64,000 nt of DNA. Origin: JBEKHT01 sp049516595 (GTDB lineage: Bacteria > Chloroflexota > Anaerolineae > Anaerolineales > RBG-16-64-43). The notes under the pieces were generated by a model. That model worked only from the letters and a program-made list of their open reading frames with translations, was not told the origin of the DNA and ran no database searches. This document shows, piece after piece, positions 36,755 through 46,151 of the stretch (position 1 is its first letter; each line of letters opens with the position of its first letter). A program made the position numbers and the translations under genes. The DNA lies in contig JBEKSY010000003.1 of NCBI GenBank assembly GCA_049516595.1, forward strand, positions 62,001 to 126,000, read 5' to 3'.

Positions 36755-38269
36755 TTAGGACCCCACCCAGTTGTATGTTCGCTCAACCGCTTTGTTCCAC
36801 CCGGCATAAAGTTGTTCCCGCTCACCCGGTTCCATTTTCGGGGTCCACTCCCGATCTTTTCCCCAGTTCCTCCGCAGGTCTTCCAGTTCCCGCCAGAAGC
36901 CCGTAGCCAGACCGGCCGCATAGGCCGCGCCCAGGCTGGTCGTCTCCGCAACCCTGGGACGAACTACCCGCACCCCAAGCAGGTCTGCCTGGAACTGCAT
37001 GAGCAGGTTGTTCACGACCATTCCGCCATCGACCTTCAGGGTCGTGAGCTTCACCCCAGAGTCCTTTTCCATGGCATCCCGCACCTCGCGGATTTGGTAG
37101 GCCGTCGCCTCAAGGGCGGCACGGGCGATGTGCCCGCGGTTGACGTAGCGGGTGAGACCCACAATCACTCCACGGGCATCCGATCGCCAGCGGGGCGCGA
37201 ACAATCCTGAAAAAGCAGGCACGAAATAGATCCCTCCATTGTCCTCGACGGATCCGGCCAGCTCCTCGATGTCGGAGGATTTCTCGATGATGCCCAAATT
37301 GTCCCGCAACCACTGCACCAGGGCTCCCGTGATCGCGATGGATCCCTCCAAGCAATACACTGCAGGCGAATCACCCAGTTGGTAGGCGACCGTTGTGATC
37401 AGCCCACTTCTCGAGGCAACGGGCCGGGCGCCCGTGTTGAGCAGCATGAAACAGCCCGTGCCGTACGTACTCTTGGCTTCTCCCGAATCGAAGCAGGTCT
37501 GACCGACCAGGGCGGCTTGTTGATCACCCAGATCGCCGCAAACCGGGATGGCCGCAGCCAGCGGACCATCCACCTGAGTCATCCCATAGAACTGGGGGTC
37601 GGAGGAGGCACGAATTTGAGGCAACATCGCACGAGGGATTTGGAACGCACCCAGAATTCCCTCGTCCCAATCCAGGCGAGCCAGGTCCATCAGGAGGGTC
37701 CGGCTGGCATTGGTGACATCCGTAACGTGTACCCCCCCGCTCGGCCCCCCGGTCAGCCACCAAATCAGCCAGCTGTCGATATTCCCAAAGAGGGCCTCAC
37801 CCTTCTCCGCATCCGCCCGCAAGCCGGGTATGGCGTCCAACATCCACTTGATCTTGGGCGCGGAGAAATAGGTTGCGAGGGGCAGGCCTGTCTTCGCCCG
37901 GAAGCGCTCTTGGCCGCCGTCTCGCGCGAGCTCATTGCAGATCACATCCGTGCGTGTGTCCTGCCAGACGATCGCATTCCCATAGGGTTGGCCTGTGCGT
38001 CGGTTCCAGATGACCGTCGTCTCCCTTTGGTTTGTGATCCCCACCCCTGCAATATCGCTGGGGGAGACTCCCCCTTTTTCAAGCCCCAGGCGAATGACCT
38101 CACGCGTCCGCTGCCAGATCTCGAGCGGAGCGTGCTCGACCCACCCGGGCTTTGGGTAGATCTGCTCATGCTCCTTCTGCGCCGAGGCGATCACCTGTCC
38201 GGAATGGTTGAAAACCATGAAGCGGGTGCTGGTGGTTCCTTGATCAATAGCTGCGGCGTATTTGGGCAT
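36755..38269 (-). CDS. glpK: Glycerol kinase
   Basis: A 504-residue FGGY-family kinase that makes sn-glycerol 3-phosphate from glycerol and ATP. It has the N-terminal phosphate-binding AAIDQGTTSTRFMVF, the substrate motif GITNQRETTVIWNR, GDQQAALVGQ and the C-terminal KVDGGMVVNNLLMQFQAD. Length is normal. The ATG at 38269 has GGAGG seven bases upstream. There is no neighbouring glpF; glpD lies far upstream in the window on the same strand. It is divergent from the large membrane operon that starts at 38448. Confidence 0.97.
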   Translation of the reverse strand: MPKYAAAIDQGTTSTRFMVFNHSGQVIASAQKEHEQIYPKPGWVEHAPLEIWQRTREVIRLGLEKGGVSPSDIAGVGITNQRETTVIWNRRTGQPYGNAIVWQDTRTDVICNELARDGGQERFRAKTGLPLATYFSAPKIKWMLDAIPGLRADAEKGEALFGNIDSWLIWWLTGGPSGGVHVTDVTNASRTLLMDLARLDWDEGILGAFQIPRAMLPQIRASSDPQFYGMTQVDGPLAAAIPVCGDLGDQQAALVGQTCFDSGEAKSTYGTGCFMLLNTGARPVASRSGLITTVAYQLGDSPAVYCLEGSIAITGALVQWLRDNLGIIEKSSDIEELAGSVEDNGGIYFVPAFSGLFAPRWRSDARGVIVGLTRYVNRGHIARAALEATAYQIREVRDAMEKDSGVKLTTLKVDGGMVVNNLLMQFQADLLGVRVVRPRVAETTSLGAAYAAGLATGFWRELEDLRRNWGKDREWTPKMEPGEREQLYAGWNKAVERTYNWVGS

Positions 38270-38412
38270 GGGTTATCCTCCGCTCCGGCTTGGAAGAGCC
38301 TGGAGTCTGGTCCGCCGTCTTTCTCAACTCGGATCCCTTGGAAAGCCGTCCCCGGGGTGCCGGGAGCCCCAAACCGGGATCTGCGAGACGGAACTCAATC
38401 CGAATTGCGGCT

Positions 38413-38441
38413 TTGCCCAGTGCTGCTTCTCTGGCTACAAT
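38413..38441 (+). promoter_or_regulatory. Promoter of the membrane/MoxR operon; probably gives a leaderless mRNA
   Basis: TTGCCC and TACAAT lie 17 bases apart. The TACAAT ends only six bases before the ATG at 38448, so transcription should begin at or next to the start codon. No ribosome binding site precedes that ATG, which fits leaderless translation. Confidence 0.55.
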
Positions 38442-38447
38442 TAGACC

Positions 38448-40028
38448 ATGCGCCCAAGGCGAGGTGCAAGTCTGATCGTAGCGTCGGTCCTCCTGGCTTT
38501 GTTCAGTGCGGCTCCGTACCTCTGGGCTGCGCGGTCCTCAGGGGCCCTCTATCAGTTTGCGGGATTCCTGATCAACCCGCTGGACGGGCTGAGCTACCTT
38601 GCCAAGATGCGCGAGGGTTGGCAGGGATCTTGGCTGTTCACCCTTCCTTTCACAGCCGACCCAGGGCCAGGCACGTTCCTTTTCAGCTATTTCCTGCTCT
38701 TAGGGCATCTTGCCCGCACCCTTCACCTCCCGCTCCTGGTGACCTATCACGCCAGTCGAATTCTGGCGGGTGCCCTTCTCCTCTATACGGCCTGGGTCTT
38801 CTACAATCGCATTGGTCTCGGCCCGCGGGAGTGCCGGATTGCATGGTGGATGACGGCCCTCGGCTCAGGCTTGGGCTGGATCGCCGTCCCTCTGGGAGCT
38901 TTTCCCGCGGACCTTTGGGTGGCAGAGTATGTTCCCTTCTTGGCCATCCTGTCGAGCGCGCACTTTCCCCTTGCGCTGGCCTTGTTGCTCTGGGTGGTGA
39001 TGCTCGTGGCACTCTTCCCCGAGTGGCGCGGGTTGGGCAAAGCCGTCACCATTGCGGCGCTCAGCTTCGCGCTGGCCTCGCTGCAACCCTTTATGATCCT
39101 GCCCGCCGGGTTGGCGCTCGCCGTTTGGTCCCTGCTTCAATTCCAGTTCGGCGACGCTTCAAGGGCTCGGGAATCATGCCTAGGCCTCACGGCGGCCGCA
39201 CTGGGATCCGCACCTTGGGCTGCCTACTACGCCTGGGCGACGAGCCACCAACCTCAACTTGCAATTTGGGCCGCACAGAACCAGACACCGACGCCTGCGC
39301 CTTGGGACGTGGCTCTGGCCCTTGGACTTCCCGGGCTGCTTGCGGGAATCGGAATCGTCGCCCTGCTGAGACGCTGGCAGGCGGATGGTGCTTTGCAAGG
39401 GACGGATAGCAACTTGCTCATACTCGGTCTTTGGGCCATCCTGACGGCTTTCCTGATTTACCTTCCATTCGCGCTTCAGCGCAGGCTGATGGGGGGATGG
39501 TTCTTTCCACTGGCAGGGCTTGCGGGACCGGTCTTGGCAGGCTGGATCAGGTCCAGCCGATTCCCCTCCCTTCGCCTGACCGGCGCATTCGCCCTCCTGA
39601 TCCCAAGTAATCTCATCGTCCTAGCCGCGCTCTCACACGGAGTGATCGCGCATGATCCCTCTCTCTACCTGACCCGGGACGAAAGCCACGCGCTTGAATT
39701 CCTGGAATCCAGGGCCAATCCGGAGGCGGTAGTGGTCGCCTCCCCGGAGATGGGCAGTTTCATTCCAGGCCGCACGGGCATGAAGGTCCTCTACGGCCAC
39801 CCGTTTGAGACTCCGCACGCCGCAGAGATGCGCCAGAACGTCGAAGCGTTCTTCACTCGTATGAGCGAGGATGACCAGGGAGCGTTTGTGCGGGAACAAA
39901 GAATCAACTATATCTTCTATGGCCCCCGGGAAAGAAAGCTCGGCCCCCTTCTGGCCTCCGGTCTGACCAGCGTCTTCAGTAGCCAGACCGTGACAGTCTA
40001 CGCGACGCGCCTACAGGCCGGTCCATGA
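38448..40028 (+). CDS. Polytopic membrane protein, GT-C-like (type A, copy 1)
   Basis: A 526-residue protein with about eleven helices and a C-terminal soluble segment. The first loop has NPLDGLSYLAKMREGWQGSW, with the acidic pair typical of GT-C enzymes. Near the end lie ALEFLESRANPEAVVVASPE and a YIFYGPRERKLGPL segment. The third gene of the operon repeats the same architecture and motifs, so the two are duplicates. The likely role is a sugar transferase or a polymer-handling membrane protein, by layout only. The start has no ribosome binding site but lies just after a promoter. The stop overlaps the next gene's ATG by four bases. Confidence 0.78.
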   Translation: MRPRRGASLIVASVLLALFSAAPYLWAARSSGALYQFAGFLINPLDGLSYLAKMREGWQGSWLFTLPFTADPGPGTFLFSYFLLLGHLARTLHLPLLVTYHASRILAGALLLYTAWVFYNRIGLGPRECRIAWWMTALGSGLGWIAVPLGAFPADLWVAEYVPFLAILSSAHFPLALALLLWVVMLVALFPEWRGLGKAVTIAALSFALASLQPFMILPAGLALAVWSLLQFQFGDASRARESCLGLTAAALGSAPWAAYYAWATSHQPQLAIWAAQNQTPTPAPWDVALALGLPGLLAGIGIVALLRRWQADGALQGTDSNLLILGLWAILTAFLIYLPFALQRRLMGGWFFPLAGLAGPVLAGWIRSSRFPSLRLTGAFALLIPSNLIVLAALSHGVIAHDPSLYLTRDESHALEFLESRANPEAVVVASPEMGSFIPGRTGMKVLYGHPFETPHAAEMRQNVEAFFTRMSEDDQGAFVREQRINYIFYGPRERKLGPLLASGLTSVFSSQTVTVYATRLQAGP

Positions 40029-42127
40029 GCAGGCTGCGGTCCCCGTTCTGGCTCTTTCTGGTGCTCCCCGCACTGTGGCTCTTGCCTCTCACCCTTCATC
40101 CCAACAGTCTCGCCTATCCCCCAGGAAGTCCGTTCACGGATCTCGCGATCACTCACTGGCCCAACGCCATTCTTCTGCGCAGTTCATTGTTCTCCTGGGG
40201 CCAGGTGCCGCTTTGGAACCCTCAGATCCTGGCTGGAACTCCCTTCGCCGCCGACCCCCTCTCGGGATTGTGGTATCCACTCCTCTGGCTTGCCATTTTT
40301 CTCCCCCTGCCCTTCGCCTTCAATCTGCTCTTCTATCTCCATCTCGTGTGGGCTGGCGTCGGAGCTTTCCGCTTGGCAAGGGAGGAGGGGTTGGCGGTCA
40401 GCTCCAGCCTGATCGCAGGGATCGCCTTTGGTGGAATGCCCGAGCTAACCGCACACGTGGGCTCGGGCCACCTCACTCTGGTCCTGGCCGTGTGTTGGAC
40501 TCCCTGGCTGCTGATTGCCCTTCGGCGGGCCGTGCAACTCCAGTCCTACCGCAAAATGGCCACGGCGGGCCTGCTCCTCGGCATCATCTTCCTGGTGGAC
40601 TCGCGCTGGGCCTACCCCGCTGGCCTGCTGGCTCTCGCCTATGGGCTGCGGACCGCATGGAGCTCACGAAAATCTGCGCGGTTCGTGCTGTCGGCCGGAG
40701 GCCTTGCTGCCTTGACGGCTGCCGGTCTCGCGGCGTGTCTTGCTCTTCCGCTGATTCAGTTCGTATCACTCTCGACAAGGGTCAGCCTGGGCCCCAGCGA
40801 ATCGTCCGCCTACTCACTCCCCCTGAGATACCTAGCCGGCCTAGTCCTTCCCAACCTCGGTGGATTCGCCGAATGGGTCACCTATCCCGGGCTGGCCATT
40901 CTTGCCCTCGCACTGTTCTCAGTCGCCGGAAAGAAATCGGGTTGGTTCTGGCCCGGGGTTTTTCTGGGAGCCCTGGTCATGGCGCTGGGAGAGAACACGC
41001 CCCTCTTTCCCCTGGTGACCCACATTCTGCCCGGCCTGAGCCTCTTGCGAGTCCCCGCCCGGTTCCTGTTCTTGGCCGATTTGGCGCTGGCCCTGATGGC
41101 AGCCAGAGGAGTGGAGGTCTGGCAATCGGCGGATGGGCACCATCCTCAGAGGCTGGGTGGGGTGGTCGGCGCTGTTCTGATGGGCGCGGGCCTCGGCTTG
41201 GTTGGATTCTCCCTCTTTCAGCCCGCGCGGGCAGACTGGGTCACCGGACTGGTTGCCCTTGGACTCGGCCTGGTGATTCTCGCGCGATCCGCCTTCGGAC
41301 TCCGAGGACCGGTCGCCTTGACGCTCCTTGCCCTCCTGGGGATTCTGGACTTGGCGCGGGTGGATGTCTCCTTTCTGGATGTTCGACCTGCTCCCACCGC
41401 CCCAGAGACGGCCCAGGCGCTCCGGGGTGGAATGGACCAGAACCCGGGCCCTTTTCGTACCTACTCGCCTTCGTACAGCCTTCCTCAGCCAAGCGCGGCC
41501 CAGAAGGGGCTTCAGCTTGTGGATGGAATCGATCCTCTTCAACTCCGATCAACCGTTGAAGTGGTGTCCCAGGCCTCGGGGGTGGCGAGCACAGGGTACA
41601 GCGTGACCCTGCCCCCCTTCTCCAGCGGCGATCCCGATCGAGACAACTCGCAGGCCATCCCGGACCCATTTCGGCTCGGGGAGCTCAACGTGCGGTACGT
41701 TGTGACCGCCTTTCCCATTCAGGTCGAGGGCCTGCGGCTTCAGGAAATATCAGAGGAAAGGTATATTTACCGGAACGAGCTTGAACTTCCGCGAGCCTGG
41801 GTCGCCGCCTCCAAGGACCGGTGGGATGTGCCCTTGGCCGATCGCCCCGTGATCCTGTTTCGGAATACACCCAACCAATTGGAGATGAGCGCCACGGGTC
41901 CGGGCTGGCTGATTCTAAGCGAAGCCTACTATCCAGGCTGGGTCGCCCACGTGGATGGAGTGCAGGAGAACATTGAGCAGATCGCGGGCTGGTTTCGCGG
42001 CCTGCCGCTCGCTCCGGGGCCGCATGAGGTGGATTGGGAGTTTTCACCGCCGACCCTCTGGATCGGCCTCGGGATCACCGCTCTAACCATCCTGGCCTAT
42101 TTGGGAGCACAGCGATGGGTCAGGTGA
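40025..42127 (+). CDS. YfhO-family membrane protein (copy 1)
   Basis: A 700-residue YfhO-like protein. It has about twelve helices, an N-terminal loop with PFTDLAITHWPNAILLRSS and PLWNPQILAGTPFAADPLSGLWYP, and a C-terminal extracytoplasmic beta domain marked by LSEAYYPGWVAHVDG. YfhO proteins are GT-C-related enzymes linked in Firmicutes to glycosylation of lipoteichoic acid or other surface polymers. The ATG overlaps the previous stop by four bases. The fourth operon gene is a second copy. Confidence 0.85.
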   Translation: MSRLRSPFWLFLVLPALWLLPLTLHPNSLAYPPGSPFTDLAITHWPNAILLRSSLFSWGQVPLWNPQILAGTPFAADPLSGLWYPLLWLAIFLPLPFAFNLLFYLHLVWAGVGAFRLAREEGLAVSSSLIAGIAFGGMPELTAHVGSGHLTLVLAVCWTPWLLIALRRAVQLQSYRKMATAGLLLGIIFLVDSRWAYPAGLLALAYGLRTAWSSRKSARFVLSAGGLAALTAAGLAACLALPLIQFVSLSTRVSLGPSESSAYSLPLRYLAGLVLPNLGGFAEWVTYPGLAILALALFSVAGKKSGWFWPGVFLGALVMALGENTPLFPLVTHILPGLSLLRVPARFLFLADLALALMAARGVEVWQSADGHHPQRLGGVVGAVLMGAGLGLVGFSLFQPARADWVTGLVALGLGLVILARSAFGLRGPVALTLLALLGILDLARVDVSFLDVRPAPTAPETAQALRGGMDQNPGPFRTYSPSYSLPQPSAAQKGLQLVDGIDPLQLRSTVEVVSQASGVASTGYSVTLPPFSSGDPDRDNSQAIPDPFRLGELNVRYVVTAFPIQVEGLRLQEISEERYIYRNELELPRAWVAASKDRWDVPLADRPVILFRNTPNQLEMSATGPGWLILSEAYYPGWVAHVDGVQENIEQIAGWFRGLPLAPGPHEVDWEFSPPTLWIGLGITALTILAYLGAQRWVR

Positions 42128-43776
42128 GCCGTCGCGAGTGGCGCTGGGTCACGATCTTCACGATCATCGCGCTCTTCCTTTTGCTGCTGCCCTATGCTCT
42201 TGGATTCTCCCGGGAGGGCACCCAGTGGCGATTCTCTGGGTTCCTCGTTGGCGTGGAGGATGGCAACTCCTATATCGCCAAGATGCGGCAGGGTTCAGAC
42301 GGTGCCTGGCTATATCGGCTGGCGTACACCAGCGAGCCTCAGCGCGGCGCCCTGATCTATCTCCCCTACCTGCTGCTGGGCAAACTGGCCGCACCTCCCG
42401 CCCTTCACCTGCAACTCATCGCCCTCTTCCACCTAGCGCGACTGGCCGCCGCCGCAGGAATGATTTTTGTGACCTATCGGTTTCTGGCGATGTTCGTGGC
42501 GGACATTTCGCTTCGAAGGCTAGGCCTCCTTTTGGCCACCCTGGGGGGAGGATTGGGCTGGGTTCAGTTCGCGTCAGGAAGCATGACCTCCTGGACCAGC
42601 ATGCCGCTCGAGTTCTACTCCCCCGAGTCCTTCGGCTTTCTCGAAGCTTTCACCGCCCCTCATCTGGCAGCGGCCCATGCGCTCCTTTTGCTCAGCCTCA
42701 TCTTCTTTCTGCGGGGCGCGCTATCGGCAGACCGCGGCGGGGGCTGGAAAGCCGGAGCGGCACTGCTGGGCGCTTGGCTTTTTCAGCCACTGACCGTGCC
42801 CATCGCCTGGGCGGTCATGGCTGCCTACGTGGCGCTGATTGCGATCGCAGATCGCATTGGCCTTCGAGGCCGGAGACTGACACCGGGCTCCTCCTGGCTG
42901 CGGGCCCGGCCATCTCAATTGCAGCTCGCCTTCGGCCACGCGGCCCGTGCCGTGAGTTTGTCCTTTGTACCCGTGGTCTACTCAGCGGCCGCGTTCAATT
43001 TGGATCCCGTCCTGCGTCAATGGACCTCACAGAATCTCCTGCCCTCTCCTCCGGCGGTGGAGTACTTGATTTCCTACGGCCTGCTTCTCTTGTTTGCCAT
43101 TCCTGGGTTCTTCGCCGTGGTGCGCCGCAGGGAGGCGGGTGGAGTCCTGCTCGTTGGTTGGCTTCTGGTTTTTCCGGCGCTGGTCTACTTCCCGATCAAT
43201 CTTCAGCGTCGACTGGCGGACGGTTTTTTCGTCGCCCTACTGGCCCTGGCGCTGGGAGGCTATGAGTTTCTCGAACCGCGTATGCCGCGTGGGTTCCCCA
43301 GGCTATTGCGGATTCTCCTCGTGACCCTGAGCCTTCCTGCCACCGTTCTCGTGTATGTCGGGTCGATCCGCAACGCGCTGCAACCTGCCTCCCCAGGATT
43401 CCTTCCGGCGTCCGAGGTAGGCATCTTGAACTGGCTCGATCAGAATGCCGACCCAAGGAGCGTGGTCCTTTGCTCTTTTGACACAGGAAATGCTGTGCCG
43501 GCCTACACTGATCTCATCCCCTACATTGGGCACGGGCCGGAAACCCTTTATCTCCAAGAGAAGCTCCAGTCCGTCAACGCCTTCTTCGCCCCGGGGAGCA
43601 CGGACTCCATCCGCCAGGAGATTCTTGACAAGACCAGCGCCGGTTGGGTTATCCTTGGGCCATCCGAGCGGTCGCAATCACTGGAAAACGATCTCGCCCG
43701 TCTGAGCGGTCTCACTTTGCGGTTCCAAGCCTCCGACTGGCAAGTGTATCAGGTGAAGGCGGCCTCCGGCCCGTAG
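42115..43776 (+). CDS. Polytopic membrane protein, GT-C-like (type A, copy 2)
   Basis: A 553-residue homolog of the operon's first gene: FLVGVEDGNSYIAKMRQGSDGAWLYRLAYTSEPQRG in the first loop, LYLQEKLQSVNAFFAPG and WVILGPSERSQSL near the C-terminus. About eleven helices are visible. The ATG at 42115 lies inside the end of the YfhO-like gene (13-base overlap) and has GGGAGC upstream; the longer frame from 42034 is excluded by that overlap and lack of homology. The duplication of the type A plus YfhO pair suggests the two work as a unit. Confidence 0.78.
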   Translation: MGQVSRREWRWVTIFTIIALFLLLLPYALGFSREGTQWRFSGFLVGVEDGNSYIAKMRQGSDGAWLYRLAYTSEPQRGALIYLPYLLLGKLAAPPALHLQLIALFHLARLAAAAGMIFVTYRFLAMFVADISLRRLGLLLATLGGGLGWVQFASGSMTSWTSMPLEFYSPESFGFLEAFTAPHLAAAHALLLLSLIFFLRGALSADRGGGWKAGAALLGAWLFQPLTVPIAWAVMAAYVALIAIADRIGLRGRRLTPGSSWLRARPSQLQLAFGHAARAVSLSFVPVVYSAAAFNLDPVLRQWTSQNLLPSPPAVEYLISYGLLLLFAIPGFFAVVRRREAGGVLLVGWLLVFPALVYFPINLQRRLADGFFVALLALALGGYEFLEPRMPRGFPRLLRILLVTLSLPATVLVYVGSIRNALQPASPGFLPASEVGILNWLDQNADPRSVVLCSFDTGNAVPAYTDLIPYIGHGPETLYLQEKLQSVNAFFAPGSTDSIRQEILDKTSAGWVILGPSERSQSLENDLARLSGLTLRFQASDWQVYQVKAASGP

Positions 43777-43838
43777 AGGCAGTCTCTCGCTCTGACGGGA
43801 CGGACTGTGCCGATCCGCGAGGCAGCTCGCCCTAACCC

Positions 43839-46151
43839 ATGCATAGAGAAACCCTCATCTCTAAGCTTCCTCTCTTGGTTGTACTGGCCGCTGCCATGCT
43901 CCTTTTCTGGCGCCTTCTCTTCGCCGGCCAGGTCATCTTTTGGGGCGTCCCGCTTCTCCAGTTCTACCCATGGCGATTCCTCGCTCGCCAGCTGGTGGCC
44001 CAAGGGGAGCTGCCCTTGTGGGACCCCTATCTGGGGATGGGTGCACCACTTTTGGCAAACGCGCAATCGGCCTTGCTGTATCCCCCCAATTGGCTATTGT
44101 TCGTGCTCCCGCTGGACCACGCTCAAGGCTGGCTCCTGGCAGCTCACATCGTCCTGGGCGGGTGGGGGATGATTAGGCTCGCCCGGCGGCTCGGCATCGA
44201 TTCTTTTGGACAGGCCGTTGCAGGATTGGCCTTCGCGCTCTCGGCGTACCCCGTGGCTCGGGCGGGATTCCTGAGCATTAACGCCGCGCTAGCTTGGCTT
44301 CCGTGGATCATCCTGGCAGGAGAGAGGCTGGTGCGCGAGGAACAGGGGAGTGCGACCATCCTCGGTGTGCTCCTTGCCCTGCAGATCCTCGCTGGCCACC
44401 TGCAGACGACCTGGTACACCTGGCTCCTGCTGGCCGGGTGGATCACGGCCAGATCGCTGGAGCCAAGATGGAGCTGGAGCCGACGCGCGAATGCCCTCGG
44501 TCGTCTGGCGCTTGGTTCCGGCCTGGCCGTACTTCTTTCCGCCGCGCAGTTGCTCCCTACTTTCGAGTACCTGCTCCAATCACAGCGAGCAGGGGGAATC
44601 GACGTTTCGATTGGATTGACCTACTCGTTCTGGCCCTGGCACCTTCTCACTCTCTTGATGCCCAACCTGTTTGGAAACCCGGTGAACGGGGACTACTGGG
44701 GATATGGCAACTACTGGGAGGATGCAATCTACATCGGGGTGTTGCCGTGCCTGCTTGCTGGGTACGCCCTGGTCGGGTGGTGGAAGAGACGCCTGGGCTC
44801 TCCATGTCGAGTCGCTGACCTGCCCCACGGCTTCCTTGCCCTCCTGCTCCCGGTTAGCCTGGTCCTCGCCATAGGCCAACAATCCCCAGTGTTTCTTCTC
44901 CTGTTTCGGTGGGTGCCCACCTTCAATCTGTTCCAAGCACCAACCCGCATGATGATCTGGGCCGTGTTTGCCCTGGCGCTGCTCTCCGGGGAAGGTGCCA
45001 TGGCCTGGCGGCGTGCGGAGGGCCCCCGCGCCGTCTGGGCCCGGAGGCTGCTCGTTACTTCGATTGCCGTCCTCCTCGGCTGCGCGGCAGCCGCGGCGAT
45101 CACTCCGGTGAGGTCGACCCTCATCACCGCCTTCTTTCGGCTTGGAGTTCTGGGGGCTGCCTCCTGCCTGCTCTGGCTTCTCGCGGTGCGGAAGGAGGGC
45201 GATCCGGTTCGCCCCCAGGACCCCCGGTCGCCTCTCCTCCCCATCGGGAGCATGGTTGCTATCCTTCTGATCTCCGCTGACCTAGTTTGGGCCGACTACG
45301 GATTGGTGCCTTCCACGAGCTCGCGCCTGTATTCAGCGGCCAACCCGTCCGCTCTCACGCTCGCCAGCGAACTTGGGGGACATCGATACTATCTGCTCTC
45401 CCAAGCCGCGTATCAAACTATGTATGAGCGTTTCTTCCGATTTGACACTTTTCAGGGCACCTCGGACTGGATGCAAGTTCGGGAAAGCGAATTACCGAAT
45501 GTGTCGCTGATCGACGGGATTTCATCGGCCAACAATTTCGATCCTCTGGTTCCAGCCAGGACATCGGAATTGCTGGCTGAGACCGAAAGGCTCCAACCAG
45601 CGGCGCAGCAGAAACTCTGGGCCATGATGGACGTCGGTCTGCTACTCGACTCCGGCGGATGGAAGAAGGTGGGTACGGAACCGGAGCGGGCCTGGGGCGT
45701 TTGCTCTGCTCAATGGGTTGTGGAGGGGGGGCAGGCCCTACAGGCCGTCCTTTCCCCCGGCTTCGATCCCTTCCGAGAGGTGATCCTGGAGGTTGGAAAG
45801 GGCAAGGCAGCACCGCAGTGTGCCCAGCCCCCCCAGGTGGAAAAGATCGCGACCCAGGGGGGGGATGCCCTCCAGCTCTGGATCCACTCCCAGGGCACGG
45901 GCTATCTGGTCCTTTCCGACGCCTACTACCCAGGGTGGCAGGTAACTCTCGACGGGGCCTGGGCCCCTCTCTTGCGGGCCGATTACGCCTTCCGCGCGGT
46001 CCAGGTCCCTCCGGGTGATCACCAGGTGGAATTCCGTTATCGACCCTGGTCTTTCTGGGGGGGAGCGTTGCTGTCGGCCGCGACGTTGGCAGCCCTGGCT
46101 GGCCTGGGGCTGAGAGGGCGATTCCGGCGCAGGGAGGCTGGGCATGGCTAG
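43839..46151 (+). CDS. YfhO-family membrane protein (copy 2)
   Basis: A 770-residue YfhO-like protein. It shows WGVPLLQFYPWRFLARQLVAQGELPLWDPYLGMGAPLLAN in the first loop (quoted in part), about twelve helices, and the C-terminal LVLSDAYYPGWQVTLDG beta domain followed by RPWSFWGGALLSAA. It is paralogous to the gene at 40.0 kb. A GT-C glycosyltransferase role in surface polymer decoration is inferred from the family. It starts 62 bases after the previous gene and its end overlaps the next ATG by eight bases. Confidence 0.85.
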   Translation: MHRETLISKLPLLVVLAAAMLLFWRLLFAGQVIFWGVPLLQFYPWRFLARQLVAQGELPLWDPYLGMGAPLLANAQSALLYPPNWLLFVLPLDHAQGWLLAAHIVLGGWGMIRLARRLGIDSFGQAVAGLAFALSAYPVARAGFLSINAALAWLPWIILAGERLVREEQGSATILGVLLALQILAGHLQTTWYTWLLLAGWITARSLEPRWSWSRRANALGRLALGSGLAVLLSAAQLLPTFEYLLQSQRAGGIDVSIGLTYSFWPWHLLTLLMPNLFGNPVNGDYWGYGNYWEDAIYIGVLPCLLAGYALVGWWKRRLGSPCRVADLPHGFLALLLPVSLVLAIGQQSPVFLLLFRWVPTFNLFQAPTRMMIWAVFALALLSGEGAMAWRRAEGPRAVWARRLLVTSIAVLLGCAAAAAITPVRSTLITAFFRLGVLGAASCLLWLLAVRKEGDPVRPQDPRSPLLPIGSMVAILLISADLVWADYGLVPSTSSRLYSAANPSALTLASELGGHRYYLLSQAAYQTMYERFFRFDTFQGTSDWMQVRESELPNVSLIDGISSANNFDPLVPARTSELLAETERLQPAAQQKLWAMMDVGLLLDSGGWKKVGTEPERAWGVCSAQWVVEGGQALQAVLSPGFDPFREVILEVGKGKAAPQCAQPPQVEKIATQGGDALQLWIHSQGTGYLVLSDAYYPGWQVTLDGAWAPLLRADYAFRAVQVPPGDHQVEFRYRPWSFWGGALLSAATLAALAGLGLRGRFRRREAGHG

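Noticed and set aside
37379..39409. Long plus-strand open frame (676 codons)
   Set aside because: It runs antisense to glpK and then out of frame through the membrane gene; no start signal or family pattern.
40075..41559. 494-codon plus frame inside the first YfhO-like gene
   Set aside because: Out-of-frame shadow of a well-supported membrane protein; Arg/Pro-rich composition typical of shadows.
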